64,000 bases of DNA from Athripsodes cinereus (lineage: Eukaryota; Arthropoda; Insecta; Trichoptera; Leptoceridae), in the NCBI GenBank assembly GCA_947579605.1, contig OX388329.1, positions 1,513,153-1,577,152 on the forward strand. Direction: 5' to 3'. The notes beneath the pieces were generated by a model. That model did no database searches, had not been told where the DNA came from, and saw only the letters and a list, made by a program, of their open reading frames with translations. The position numbers were made by a program, and so were the translations under genes. This document shows positions 11,090 through 22,570 of this stretch, piece by piece (the stretch's first letter is position 1; each line of letters begins with the position of its first letter).

Positions 11090-11995
11090 TTATAACAAAA
11101 AAATTTCATAAATATAAAGAAAATATTGAAAAATAAGTATATTAATTAAATAAGACTATAACAAAGTCGTTTCAAAAGGTACGCGTAATTTGCTTTGCTC
11201 TGATTGGTTGATATGAAAAGTGACGCTACATTCTTTTTTTTCTTACACAGTGTTGCAAAACTTGAAAATACAGCGATCGCACGACATGAAAAAATATTTT
11301 ATCAGATATGTAATATGTACGTGGTGGTACGTGGATTAAGTTGTTACCAATACACATTGTTGTATTTATTAAATATATTTATAATAATTGTAATGAGAAC
11401 CAGTGTGACCAAATTATATTTTACGAAATTATTGCTCTTGTCTAGGTTAAAAACTGTTAAATTCTTCAAAGTGGTGTAGGATTTTTGAAATATTTTAAAC
11501 ACTTCGGTTTTTTAAGATTATTTTCTCAAAATACCTTTTTCTAGAACATAACGGGTTTCGGGTATTTGTACCGGCAATTATTTATGTTCAATACCAGGTA
11601 CGATACTTTCGGACGAAAAATGTTACGTGCTTATATTTCTGTCCCTTGCCCCCCCCCCCCCCCCCCCGTCATCCAATTTTAATATTTCTGTCCCTAGTCC
11701 GTCCGTCCCCCCGTCAACGAATTTTCAAAATGGTATTGATTTTAAATATTTCAAAAAATCCTCGGTTTTCGTAAAGAATATTAATTTACTCGAATCATTA
11801 AGTATCGGGTACTTTTACCGAATTCCTGATACTTTATCTACCGGTTACCGACCAGGCTCATTGATCTACCAAAGAATAATTTAACTACTAAACACTGTTG
11901 CCAATACTACCAAAAAAGTAGGAAACTACCAAATCTGGTCACGCTGGACTGAGAACAAAATATAATATTAGTTGGAACGTTTAAAAATATTATAT
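11090..11995. other. Helitron upstream flank with poly-C tract
   Basis: No gene is supported. It should contain the Helitron promoter and possibly its 5' TC end, which I could not fix. A run of about 20 C at 11648-11668 and further C-runs to 11720 stand out in an AT-rich setting. Confidence 0.4.
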
Positions 11996-12086
11996 CGTCG
12001 TTGGTTCTACGAAACCTCTTATGCGCTCCAAACCAAATTTTAAAATTGGTTTGCAGCACATAACAGGTTTCAAAGAACCGCCGACG
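11996..12086. repeat. 91-nt long hairpin
   Basis: The arms CGTCGTTGGTTCTACGAAAC... and ...GTTTCAAAGAACCGCCGACG pair over about 44 positions with scattered mismatches around a small AATTTTAAAATT centre. It could be an old foldback MITE or a hairpin RNA source. There is no coding potential. Confidence 0.6.
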
Positions 12087-12689
12087 TTATTTGATTGTTT
12101 AGCCGCGCGTACCATCTGTCAAAAACGTCAAAACATATTTCGTAAACAATGGTTCATAATATACGTTAACAACTTGTAGATTTTAAATAATCTAGTTAAT
12201 ATATTTCGTTTTTATCAATAAGTTGTGTTGAGTGGTTTAAAAGTCGATAAATAATACGTATAACAGCATACAACAAAGGCAAATACTGAAATGAAAGATA
12301 TTGAAAAAAAGCATTCTATTCAAAAGTTTAACCAGCATTTGTTTTTACAATTTGATATTTTAAATTTGGAAAAGTGATAGTGTGTACTCAGATGGAATGG
12401 TATAAAAAACAAATTGATGCAAGCATAATAATAAGTAGGTAATGATATACAGTATTTCAAAAGTGCCTACTTACATAATTATTAAAAATGATACACATCA
12501 TTTGATATGATAAATCTTTCTAAATTCTCTGTGTTTGATATAACAGATAACTATATTTAGAAATAAGAAGAAACTCAGAATATCCTACAATAAAATAAGA
12601 ACGCATATTGTCGATCGTTGTAGATAATATGAGATTTTTGTGATTTTTCATAACATCGACAAAAGATTGTTAATACATACTACTACTAT
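12087..12689. other. No feature seen
   Basis: AT-rich; only short ORFs without recognisable motifs. Confidence 0.4.
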
Positions 12690-12955
12690 ACTATACTATA
12701 CCATCACGGCATATCCCACAACTGGGGTAGCCAGCAGATCAGCTGCATGTAAGAAACATGCAAACTGTCCTCTTCGTGCCAATATAAAATCAAGACATTC
12801 AGGATGGGTGGCATACCTCATCGCTTAATTTAAGATGAAAAATGTCTTAATTTTTTCGAACACCTGCCTTTTACAGGACACTCGAAAACTTACGCAGAAG
12901 AGTGGGAGACCAATTCTTTACCGGGTGCTCCACGGGATAAAATAAAAAATGTTAA
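12690..12955 (-). repeat. SINE-like repeat, fullest copy
   Basis: In + orientation it begins TACCATCACGGCATATCCCA, then GGGGTAGCCAGCAGATCAGC, AAGACATTCAGGATGGGTGG, AAAATGTCTTAAT, CCTTTTACAGGACACTCG, and ends CCACGGGATAAAATAAAA. At least seven partial copies are scattered on both strands (5045, 16715, 27718, 35375, 57920, 58850, 60995). The GGGTAGNCAG / TACCATCACG end resembles the 3' end of the LINE relics at 15450 and 24215, so it may have been mobilised by that LINE. Confidence 0.6.
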
Positions 12956-13099
12956 TACATCATGATTTATAAATTAAATCTTTATAAAAGAATACTTATT
13001 AAATGTTTTCAGCTCGCATACTGGATGACACATATCGTACAGAGGACATAAAAGTCAAAAAACAAACAAACTAATGAACTGATGTACCAACCAAAATAT

Positions 13100-13560
13100 T
13101 AATGTATTGGATTCTATGTCATTCATGTCGGCCATTATGAAATTAGCCCAAGATGTCAAAAATATGCAATTTTAACTTGCATAATTCAGGAGTTTTTATC
13201 ATAATCAAACACAATAATTTATAACCAAAATAATCCCCAAATGTTTAGTTTCAGTACTGATGTATTTCTCGTTACATCCATTGTGAAATTAATTCAGTAC
13301 ACTGAAAAATGTTCGACCATGAATATTGCTACTTACAAAAACTTTCATAGATTTTTCCATACAAATTTTATTATTATAATTTCTTTATCAATACATAAGA
13401 TATTTTAAATGTTTTTAGCCTTGAACGTGCCCAGGAGATGAGACCTCGTATAGAGTGTATTATTTTACTTCTGTCTTTCCTTATTTCAGAGTCCATAAAG
13501 GACATACGCACATACGAACCGACTCAAATATTTATGTGTGGATTGGGGATGGGCCTACCT
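13100..13560. repeat. Copy of a dispersed 0.45-kb repeat
   Basis: This stretch aligns by eye over its whole length with 30455-30920. Shared blocks include ATGTCAAAAATATGCAATTTT, GTTACATCCATT and ATAGAGTGTATTATTTTACTTC, ending GGACATACG and CTCAAATATTTATGTGTGGATT. A shorter relative is at 56540-56690. In the other copies this repeat lies beside a Helitron-like hairpin, so it may be the body of a non-autonomous Helitron. Confidence 0.65.
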
Positions 13561-14530
13561 CATATGAAAACCTTATTGACAACACTGCTACATTCATCAA
13601 TTCCCGCTTCAAACCATTTTGTTCGATAACTGTTTAATATTAAAAAGGAGTCAACACAATCAACTGCATTGAACAAATGAAGTATCATCAGCTGTCGGGT
13701 AATTTTCTTATAAAATAACGTCCTCCTTTTGTGTAGTATTTACTGGCCAAGAGACGCACTCTACTGAACCAATTGGATCTGATAATAATAATAATGAAAT
13801 GATTAAATATATTAATTCTCATACAATATCGATGCTTCATTACAAGATGAGTTACAGTTAGTTACCCGATGTGCGTGTTGTGTGTAGCTGGTTGTAGGAA
13901 GAAGATAGTAGTATTGTTACATTATTTGGTTCATAATACAATAACATAATATATAATAATATATATTTAATGCAATGTTAAGTGGACTGTAATTGGGTGG
14001 TATTTTAATACTAATGATTATATACCTGTGCATGTACATAAAGAGTAGGTAATATTATAGAACGCAGATTTATGTATACCTTATACAGTTGGCTCTAAGT
14101 GCATGATCGAGCTTAAGCGATGCGAGTGATGGACACATCACGAGACTTTTAAGTGATACACTTAATAGATTAGTAATGTAAAGGATTATTTTTTAATATA
14201 ATAAGCTTAAACACTCAATCCTCATAAGTTAAAAGTGGTAGAGAATTAATTATTTGATATAGGTAAATAATATAATTTCATATCAATCAGTTTTATACAC
14301 TCATATTATACACTCATATCTCACTCGATGTAAATACATTTATAAAATTATGTTAGCGTTGACTCAAAATATGTTGATGGTCTGTCCCTTTATAAGAAGT
14401 GCACTTTTTTTACAACAATAATCTGTTTGTTTATATGTTTATGTTCATTTAGGTACCTACGTGTATAGATTTATAATTTCTTTTGTGTTACAGACTTGAA
14501 GGACGTTCTTTGTTTTTTTTTGCTTTTACA
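13561..14530. other. No feature seen
   Basis: AT-rich sequence without supported genes or repeats. Confidence 0.4.
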
Positions 14531-14544
14531 GGTATATAGGTTGT

Positions 14545-14926
14545 TCTTCTTCAATGTGCCATGTCAGGTCCCCCCGACGTCGGCTATCACCCTGGCGTAG
14601 GCTTCTCTGTCCTGTGCGAGCCGGAACAGCTCTTCCACCCTCCAGACTCCGGTCCACTCTCGGATATTTCTCAGCCAGGACATCGGCCGCCTTCCCACAC
14701 CGCGGCTACCCTCAATTTTTCCCTTCAACATGAGTTGGAACAAACTATATTTCTCATTTCGAAGTACGTGTTCCAAATATGCTATCTTCCTCATCTTTAT
14801 ATTGGATAACATCTCTTTATCAGTGCAAGCCCTCCACAACACCTCGTTGTTGGTAACCAAATCAGTCCATGGGATGCCCAACATTCTGCGATGAAGCCAC
14901 ATCTCAAATGCTTCTATTCTGTTCAT
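14545..14926 (-). pseudogene. LINE reverse-transcriptase C-terminal fragment
   Basis: The minus strand encodes RIEAFEMWLHRRMLGIPWTD, then EKYSLFQLMLKGKIEGSRGV, then RRPMSWLRNIREWTGVWRVE and LFRLAQDREAYARVIADVGG before a stop. This is one open frame of about 120 codons and belongs to the same family as 1389-1823. Only the C-terminus after the palm remains, so it is a 5'-truncated, inactive copy. The 3' side ends in a TTCTTCTTC-type tract (in + orientation). Confidence 0.85.
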
Positions 14927-15449
14927 TGTGTAGGTACTATTATTATTAGCTTTTAATTTTGGAATATAATTTCTTAGAATAATTGTACTACGTTACCATT
15001 CTATATGGTCTGTGGTTGTGTATGAATATCTTCACCTAGTCCATACCTAAATGATATGCCGTAATGGATATTTTGATCATGAAATTTGCTCCACATAATT
15101 CTCATTTACATTAAACGCTATTATTACCTTACCTTGTGTAAAAATATCTTTAGTTATTTTTGACATTAAGTCAAGGTTCATTACTTGTTTTTTTTTTACA
15201 CGAAACGCGACAAAATCTTTTCATGGTGTAGTTTCTTTTCAACGAAATTTTTGTCATCAACGTCTTACGACGTGTTCGATTTTATTTAGTCTTGACGAAT
15301 CGATTACTCAGCAGCGAGAAATTCATAGATATGAGTGTATGCGTTTTTTTTTTATTCACAGACTTAAGCAAATCGATTTTTTCGTACTTAAGAATGTAAG
15401 TTTGCAACATAGACAAATTAATATGGACTAGAAATTCAAACAATAAATA
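14927..15449. other. No feature seen
   Basis: AT-rich; no supported gene. Confidence 0.4.
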
Positions 15450-15925
15450 ATTATCTATCTCTACCCTGACGTTACGTCCCAAATTGGGTAGTCAGAGATA
15501 ACGGAACACCATTTAGATCTATCCTTACATACTTCTTCCGCTTCTTCTACATTAATCCAGTTTCTCATACATGCATGCCGATGATTTCACTTAGTCAACA
15601 CGCGGCCGTCCTTAAGAATTTGATGCAAGTGATCAAGACACGTAGGTACCTCTTGGACGTCCGCGCTTCTCCATATACCTTCTTTCAGATAAATACATCC
15701 TCTTCGTCATGCTTTCATCGTGTATTCGCTCAACATGTCCAAACCATCGTAATTTATTTACACGAATTCTGGCCACAACATTCCTCTCATTTTCTAATAT
15801 CTTCATTCTTCACACTATCTCGCAACGTTTTACCAACCATTCTTCTCAGTGAACGCATCTCCACAGCATTTGTTCCACTTTCGTCCTTCTTCAACCACAT
15901 CCAAGTTTCGCTATGCCAATGAAAT
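15450..15925 (-). pseudogene. LINE reverse-transcriptase fragment with frameshifts
   Basis: On the minus strand, pieces of a second LINE family can be read: WHSETWMWLKKDE, then AVEMRSLRRMVGKTLRDS and VKNEDIRK. After frame changes, VRINKLRWFGHVER-like sequence follows. The 3' side near 15460-15530 holds the CCAAATTGGGTAGTCAGAGATAACGG block shared with the LINE ends at 5700 and 24250. It is degenerate, with several stops and frameshifts. Confidence 0.7.
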
Positions 15926-15991
15926 TGTCGGTGCGAAATGACTTCATTACATTCTGTCAAATCAGTCTTCGCACTTACTAAACTTGAAGGA

Positions 15992-16251
15992 TAATTATAT
16001 AATTTGAAACAAGTGTTTCTTTCTACTACTTATAGATTATTGATTCCGAGAGAGACGTCTTTCGACTTATCAGGTCATTATCAATCTGATCTTTTGACTA
16101 ATCAGGTAGGTCATTATCAATCGATTGATAATGACCTGATAAGTCGAAAGACGTCTCTCTCGGAATCAATAATCTATAAGTAGTAGAAAGAAACACTTGT
16201 TTCAAATTACATAATTATGGAATTCTACTACGTGTGCACCGACATAATTAA
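15992..16251 (+). mobile_element. Foldback element, hammerhead family (diverged)
   Basis: 260 bp flanked by the 13-bp direct repeat TAAACTTGAAGGA (15979-15991 and 16252-16264). Arms of 96 bp (15991-16086 and 16123-16218) match with one mismatch around a 36-nt centre. The right arm holds CTGATAA-GTC-GAAA, then GACGTC and TC. That is a hammerhead-like order, but helix II is lost and the conserved G8 is A. The tail TTCTACTACGTGTGCACCGA resembles the TTCCACCAAGTACCGTCGGT tail of other members. The self-complementary structure plus variable-length target repeats indicates retroposition. Confidence 0.75.
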
Positions 16252-16312
16252 TAAACTTGAAGGACATTTTTTGTTTTTTTTTTGTTATTCTAGGGGTCAT
16301 TTTATGACTTAG

Positions 16313-16353
<41 letters not shown>
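16313..16353. repeat. (AT)n microsatellite
   Basis: About 20 uninterrupted TA dinucleotides. Confidence 0.95.
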
Positions 16354-16354
<1 letters not shown>

Positions 16355-16539
16355 GATTACTCAGATTATTGTCTTGTAGTTAGTTATCTGGCAGAATTAG
16401 TTCTACGTTGGTTGTCTATGATTTAAGTCGATGGTTTATACCCACTTAACTCCTTGGTACAGCCGCTGTGGGCTGAACAACTAGAGTATTATCAGAATAT
16501 AAATTCAATCGCTTAGTTCTAGATTGTATCAAGTCCAAA

Positions 16540-16650
16540 CTCGAAATCAACTGTGGAATGTTTGCCTCTTTTGACTTTCATAAAATATCAATAAATGATT
16601 TAACATAAACTTCCACCAAGTACCGTCGGTCGACAGTATTGAGTAGTGGA
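16540..16650 (+). repeat. Tail fragment of hammerhead-family element
   Basis: TGTGGAATG..., AATAAATGATTTAACATAAA and CTTCCACCAAGTACCGTCGG align in order with the tail of the element at 22289-22560. The foldback and ribozyme part is absent. Confidence 0.6.
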
Positions 16651-16714
16651 AATCAACAGCTTACTCACATTATATTGATGCTATCTAATCATCTTAAGTT
16701 AATTCTTAAGAGTT

Positions 16715-16835
16715 CAGCGATGAGAGACGTTACCCATCCTGAAAGTCTTAATTTTTTCGGCACCAAGAAGACGTCTTGAATGTTTATAGCTCGCAGTCAG
16801 TCTTCTGGCTACCCCACTTGTAGGAAATTTTGTAA
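16715..16835 (+). repeat. SINE-like repeat, partial copy
   Basis: ACCCATCCTGAAAGTCTTAA and CTGGCTACCCCACTTGT match, in opposite orientation, the element at 12690-12955. The rest is diverged. Confidence 0.55.
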
Positions 16836-18244
16836 TGTTACGATATTGAAATTTTCCTTTTGTGCTTCGTTCAAAAATAAGATGTCGAGTGATTTTTTTT
16901 AAATTCCTGAACTCGCGACAATTATTATAGAATGTATTAATCCGAATGATTTTAAACTGTGAATTATGTTGGTATGGACACGATGGTCTGTCGATTAGAA
17001 TGTTATCGCCGGTGACTGAAAGAAATATTGGAGAGATGTTCAGTAGTTTATTGTTTAGTATTGTGAGCCGCATTCACAATCAGTAGGTGCTGGAGAACAA
17101 ACCCCATCATTGAATAATATGATCTACACATCTGACATGCCCTGTTCATAGTCCATTAAATGCGGATCATTATTTGTATGGTAAATTGAATCAGGGTATT
17201 CGTTCAGAGGGATCGATCACTAGATCACCATTTATCACCCTTGCCTCAGTCCATTGGGATATTAAATGAATCAGCATATTGAGTGTCCTCTGTATGGCGT
17301 TAATCTATAGACCCAGAATGTCCAATGCATATGAAAATGTTCAGCGTTCAATAGGAATAGCTGTTTGAAGGAGAATATAGATTAGCTTGGACTTGAGACA
17401 GTTTAGAATTAAGTTATTGAAGTGAGTTTATAATACCTAGCAATTGGTTGTTATGTCTAACGTTGGTTGTAGGTTTGGTAGATAGGTAAGTAGGTATGCG
17501 ATACCTGCTCTTCATTTCGCCTCTACGAAGACCGGTTCAATATTATTATAATATACAACAAACTCAATATTATAATACTAGGCGGTACTGGTACAACTAC
17601 GGTACATACTAAGTATAGATATCGAGATACTGTACTATTATACCGACATTGTTGTATACCAACAGTTCTATCTCTTCAATTCAAGTATTTCAACAACACT
17701 CAGCCAGTCAGTCAGTCTACTTGCATATAGCCTTACATGCGCGCGCATCAACCGCGATAGATCATTCATTATTCATTCAAATTAAATTGTCAAATTTGTT
17801 GAAGATCATTATTATAACTAAATTGACACTGTCATAATTACCTAAATCCGTTGTCATTTTTATTTTTTTAAAATCATGTGATTTTTCATTTATAATTTGT
17901 ATTTTTTTTCACTGATTTTGATCTGTGTGTGATTTATTATTATTTTGTTTGTTGTGTTTTTTGGTGAGTGTTTATTAGAACACCAATCGCACGGTGAAAA
18001 ACTTGTCTTGTGCTAATAACAGTGATATTTTGATATTTCGGAAGTGGTTTGTGAATGTTTTCATGTCATTATTTCATACACGGTCTCACGACCTTTTATT
18101 TTATTGAATTTTGTCACGTTGTTGAATAATCTGGATTTATTATTATTATCATTGGTTCGTTATTATTACTTATTTTAGTTATTATTTTTTTTAGCCCGTT
18201 TAGGGATAAAAACGAAATTAATAAAACAAATGCTTTATTCTACT
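16836..18244. other. No gene recognised
   Basis: Unique-looking AT-rich sequence. Short ORFs carry no recognised motif. Confidence 0.4.
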
Positions 18245-18300
18245 TTGCGTTTATTCTTGAGAGAGACATCTTTCGTATTGTTAAGACATTGTCAATCTAT
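18245..18300 (-). repeat. Fragment of diverged hammerhead-like subfamily
   Basis: Read on the minus strand, GATTGACAATGTCTTAACAA followed by TACGAAAGATGTCTCTCTC parallels the core of the element at 15992-16251. It is too short and too changed to be a ribozyme. Confidence 0.4.
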
Positions 18301-19740
18301 AGTAATCTCGTTTTTGGGATGTTAAGAATTTTCCAGCGCCACAGTTGTATGTTTGTATGTAGAAATGGTTTTAAAAAAGTCACGTTATTTTATTTATTTA
18401 AAACAGCATACGGCATCAAAGCCATTAATAACATATTTAACCATAATAAAAAACATCTAATATTATATTATACAATACATACTCTAACTATCGTAAAAAA
18501 AAATTGTTGTACAACACAATTCATAGTAACAAAAAAATGGATTTACATTAAAAACAAGAATATGCACATTAAATATTTGGATATAAACAATAGAGTCCAT
18601 AATATGATGACAAATCACCTTTCCGAACCAAATAAACATTCAAAATCTCTTTAAACTATATCACATCACAAATACTTCCAACATTTCCACACATTTCGTT
18701 CAACCTTAACAACTTATTTGAGACAATGACAAGAGTAACAACAACACAGAAACAGCTGGACATTAATCCGAATTTCAAACGAAATAAAAAACAGACAGAA
18801 TAATATATTAAAAATCACGATGCAACATGACATGCAAATACAAAAAAAAACAGACACATATATACATGCATGTGTAAAAAAAACAAAAAAAATATACAAT
18901 GATAATAAAAATAATTATAGATACTATAAAAATTATAGAAATATAAAAAATTATATAGAACTATCTCATTTATGCACTCCCATTTCCTATCTCTATTCTT
19001 CTTTCGTGTTTACCCGTTTAAACTTGATCAATAATGATCTATCAATTCGACAACTTAACCTTTAGTTCAGACATTTTTTCATTACTTTATATTTCCACAT
19101 ATCCACTACAAGTAAACATTGAAGTCCTGGGAATCTACTATCTTTCATTAAGCTTTAAATTTCTTATAAAATTTGTATTAGTTACATACTGATACATTCT
19201 GCAAAAAACTTATTGTTGTCTCAATGCTACAGGAGTGGCAGCGGTCCTACTGGGATGTAGTATATTAAAAATGTCTCATTAATATACCTAGCAAAAAAGT
19301 TTTGATTCATACATTAGGTTCATAGGAAGATCTTCGTTCACAATATACCTACTAATTAATAGAGAAATATTAGGGATAGGGATAATTTTGCAAGCATTTT
19401 TTCCAAGCAATTTCGTTTCCTTCTTGTTCAATCAAGACTGTGTATGAATGAAATGCCAAACAAGTCTAGATAGTTTAAAGTTCTGTATAATGAATATTGT
19501 ACGCAGCATTAATAACTAAAGCTATCAATAGTATTATGTATGTGTTTTTGAATATTGTATAAAACGATCTTAGAAATTATTGTTACCTTATTTCCTCATA
19601 TTGAGATGTTTGACATTTACATTCATTCGTATAGATTCTCCTAGCAGCAGCGCCTTAGGTATTATAATATAAATATCACTATGCGTTTTGTCTTGTCATA
19701 CCTTTATGTATAATATCTAACTACGAAATGCCTCTAGTAA
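18301..19740. other. No gene recognised
   Basis: Very A-rich; low-complexity ORFs only. Confidence 0.4.
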
Positions 19741-19744
19741 TATA

Positions 19745-20204
19745 CGATGGTACCTTGACATACGATTGCCCCAACATACGAATTTTTTGAGATACGAGCT
19801 ATTTAATGACACTTGCCTAACTCATTTCCGGAACATTATGAAAGGGAGGAAGAAACAAACCTCCTTGGACATGTTTTCTTTTAAACGGCCTACAGGTAAA
19901 AGTGAGAAAAGCGTGGCGAAAAAGGCAAAGAGGAAGAGAAAAACAGTGATGAAAATTAAGCGAATGTAACACTTTGTAAATTTAGTTTATTTCTTTATAT
20001 TTTCTTTTATTATGTTCTTGTACAATATTCGTCATTTATAAATACATTTTTCTTATTCAAAAACACGTAACAAAAATAATGAGGGTGACATTTTGGGGGC
20101 TGGAACGGATTAATGGCAGTTCAATTAATTTCAATGGGGAAATTTGCTTTGAGATACGAGCAAGGTTGCGGAACGAATTAAACTCGTATGTCGAGCTACC
20201 ACTG
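19745..20204 (+). mobile_element. Tigger-like (pogo group) MITE with transposase tail
   Basis: A 460-bp element has terminal inverted repeats (right end, read inward: CAGTGGTAGCTCGACATACG; left end diverged, GGTACCTTGACATACG) and is flanked by TA. Subterminal GAGATACGAGC / GCTCGTATCTC are also paired. The interior (about 19838-19969) encodes MKGRKKQTSLDMFSFKRPTG and a Lys/Arg-rich end, resembling the C-terminal tail of Tigger/jerky-type transposases. The catalytic domain is gone, so it is an internally deleted, non-autonomous copy. Confidence 0.75.
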
Positions 20205-21700
20205 TATTGTATTCAGTGTCTATGTATTTATTTGAAGTTGTCGCTATAATCTATTGTGTAATCGCGTCTATTAGATTTATATTATAGCTATAACTACATA
20301 TTACAACCTGATTTAATGATAATTATGGCATTGTTACATGGCCAAAGTCGATTGTCAGTGATGCGCTAGTTCGTCCGGAAACATACGTTTAAAAATACAC
20401 CCAAAGTGTCCTTAACTTCTTTATTATGTTTAAATTTTATTGATATTATGCATTAGACAATCGAAAAAGTTCTTCGGGTGTGGTTGCCAAGACGGAAAAG
20501 TCCGCATGCAGGGAAACTAATAAAATTAACCTCTCCGCGGTGCGAGTTCTGTACCATAAAGTCTTATGTTAACTAAAGATTTGGCAGTTCTACAGTCCAC
20601 TGCAAACTCATCTCGTTTCAGAGATTGTTTAAAATATACCCAGAGTCAGGATAGAAAGAAAAAGTTCAAAAATATGTTTCAAACATCTAAAGAAGCAGAT
20701 CTCTTTTTCCACTATTCTTTATAGTGATCGAAGATTATTGTACAGTGAAATTATCAACAATTTAAAATCCAATGTCATTAAACTGATATATTCTACAATT
20801 ATTAATATCGATTTGTAGATTTCCCTGATGTAATCAGTCTTTGAAATTTCTTGTATGTAAATGCTCCACAATATGGTCAACAATAATCGAAATTTTCTGA
20901 AATATTTCTACATATTATTTTGTAAGAATCTTTTTAATTTCATACTCGTTCTCACCGTTTCTATATTTCATCCTTATTAATTAAGCTCTGGAATCCGGTC
21001 TCCCAAATTCATCCTGAGTGGTTATTTATTAATTCATGTTTACTATTATACTAGAAACGCCCTACTTCTTGTTGTACATACTAAATTTTCATCCAAAGTT
21101 AGGGTGCGGTCTTACATAGTCCCAAATCATTAAACACAAGTATAGGTATATATCGCTGTGTATTAGTATGTAGTCATGTAGTTTATAGGGAAAGAACTAT
21201 GTTTATAGATCTTGATCATTAATGGGTTTTCAAGTGGATTAATCCGTCGTAATATTTTCAATAATTTCAACCTAGGTTATATCATTTAAGAACATACTTG
21301 ACTTGTATGGCTTGGAGTGTTTTATTTCCTTTGTCAGAAATCAAATCAGTACTATTAAATATTCTGATATTGATTTGAATGTCTTGAGTGTTTTCTTGCG
21401 TACCTTGATCTCGTCACTTAACACGTTTAATTATATTTTTAACATCGTTGTTAATTATACTTCATTTACCCTACATCGATTGTAATGATTAATATCTTAA
21501 AAACTTCACCCCGCATTGAGGCGATAACATTTTTAGGTAAAGACGATCTCAGCAGGAAAAAAATAATGATCCATAATCTGTTCACCAAATTCATAGGTTA
21601 AAACAATATATTTTTCGTCTTTCTCGACGTCTCCAATGTTAGACGAATAACTCTCGATATTTTATCCGTTCTTATAATCCGTTCCTTGGGCTACCCTTAC
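20205..21700. other. No gene recognised
   Basis: No supported coding sequence or repeat family identified by eye. Confidence 0.4.
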
Positions 21701-21724
21701 ATTACATTGAAAGAACCTCTACAC

Positions 21725-22055
21725 ACTCGGATATCTCAGGAGTCGGAGACTCCTATTTATCCGAATTTGCACACATCACTTTCATTTCCTCAGGGGCGAC
21801 CCGAAGAACAGATCAACATAAGTCGCCTCGTTGGAACAATAAACAAAAAGAAACAAAAATAGCCCATATTGGGAAAAATTAAAATAAAGTGATATCACAC
21901 AATACATGTGTGACATAATTAACCATAATAAATTAAACCAATATTATACCCAAAAATTAAGTACAATACAATAATATACATATATATACATACACACACA
22001 CATACACACCCTCACACACACACACACACATTCATACACACATATATATACAGTT
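21725..22055. repeat. Dispersed repeat fragment and CA/TA microsatellite
   Basis: 21725-21765 repeats the block found at 4825-4865. 21980-22055 is an impure (CA)n/(TATACA)n microsatellite. 22080-22275 is relatively GC-rich, with no identified product. Confidence 0.55.
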
Positions 22056-22333
22056 GGTACAGATAACAGAGATAAAGTGTCCAGAAACATTTCGGTTTTA
22101 AGACAGTGAGCCCAGGGGTCACTGAAACGGGGTAGTGTGGAAAACTATTTCCCTCCCAATGGGGATATTCCAACCAAAGCTACTCCCCACCAAGGGAGAC
22201 AGGACGCACAAAACAAACGAAAAACAAGAGTTCGCCACGCAACATTCGCCACGCCAAGCAAGCTCAATTAGCAAGGGCTACTCTTACGTATAATTTTTAA
22301 AATGAAACACAATATGTAGTTATTCCACTATTG

Positions 22334-22395
22334 ACTTTATTTTTGCGAGCCGGCTTTCAAGAGCTTCCGCTCTCATCGTCAGGCAAAAGTAAAGT
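22334..22395 (-). ncRNA. Second hammerhead on the opposite strand
   Basis: Because the arms are perfect inverted copies, the left arm carries the identical hammerhead on the minus strand. A through-transcript of either strand would fold its hammerhead against the other arm, which may compete with ribozyme folding. Confidence 0.6.
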
Positions 22396-22408
22396 GCCTG
22401 ACGACTAA

Positions 22409-22470
22409 ACTTTACTTTTGCCTGACGATGAGAGCGGAAGCTCTTGAAAGCCGGCTCGCAAAAATAAAGT
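22409..22470 (+). ncRNA. Type I hammerhead ribozyme
   Basis: Helix I: 22409-22421 pairs with 22458-22470 (12 of 13 positions). Core CTGACGA is at 22422-22428, followed by one extra T. Helix II: GAGAGC/GCTCTT with a GGAA loop (22430-22445). GAAA is at 22446-22449. Helix III is the palindrome GCCGGC (22450-22455), and the UH cleavage site is TC (22456-22457). All conserved core positions (C3 U4 G5 A6 N7 G8 A9, G12 A13 A14, A15.1-U16.1, H17) are met. A helix III with no loop implies action as a dimer, as known for short-helix-III hammerheads in retroelements. Confidence 0.75.
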
Positions 22471-22570
22471 CAATAGTGGAATAACTACATATTGTGTTTC
22501 ATTTTAAAAATTATTAATATGAACTTCCACCAAAGAACCGTCGGTCGATAAATTAAACTTTACTCTTACG

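Larger units (their letters stand above)
22289..22560 (+). mobile_element. Foldback retroelement with perfect arms and hammerhead
   Basis: 272 bp flanked by the 10-bp direct repeat TACTCTTACG (22279-22288 and 22561-22570). Arms 22291-22395 and 22409-22513 are exact reverse complements over 105 bp, with a 13-nt spacer. The tail 22514-22560 holds GAACTTCCACCAAAGAACCG and ends AAACTT. There is no ORF. Arm identity implies recent formation. The structure (inverted arm, ribozyme, tail, variable target repeats) resembles short non-autonomous Penelope-like elements. Mobilisation by such an enzyme is inference, because none is encoded here. Confidence 0.8.
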
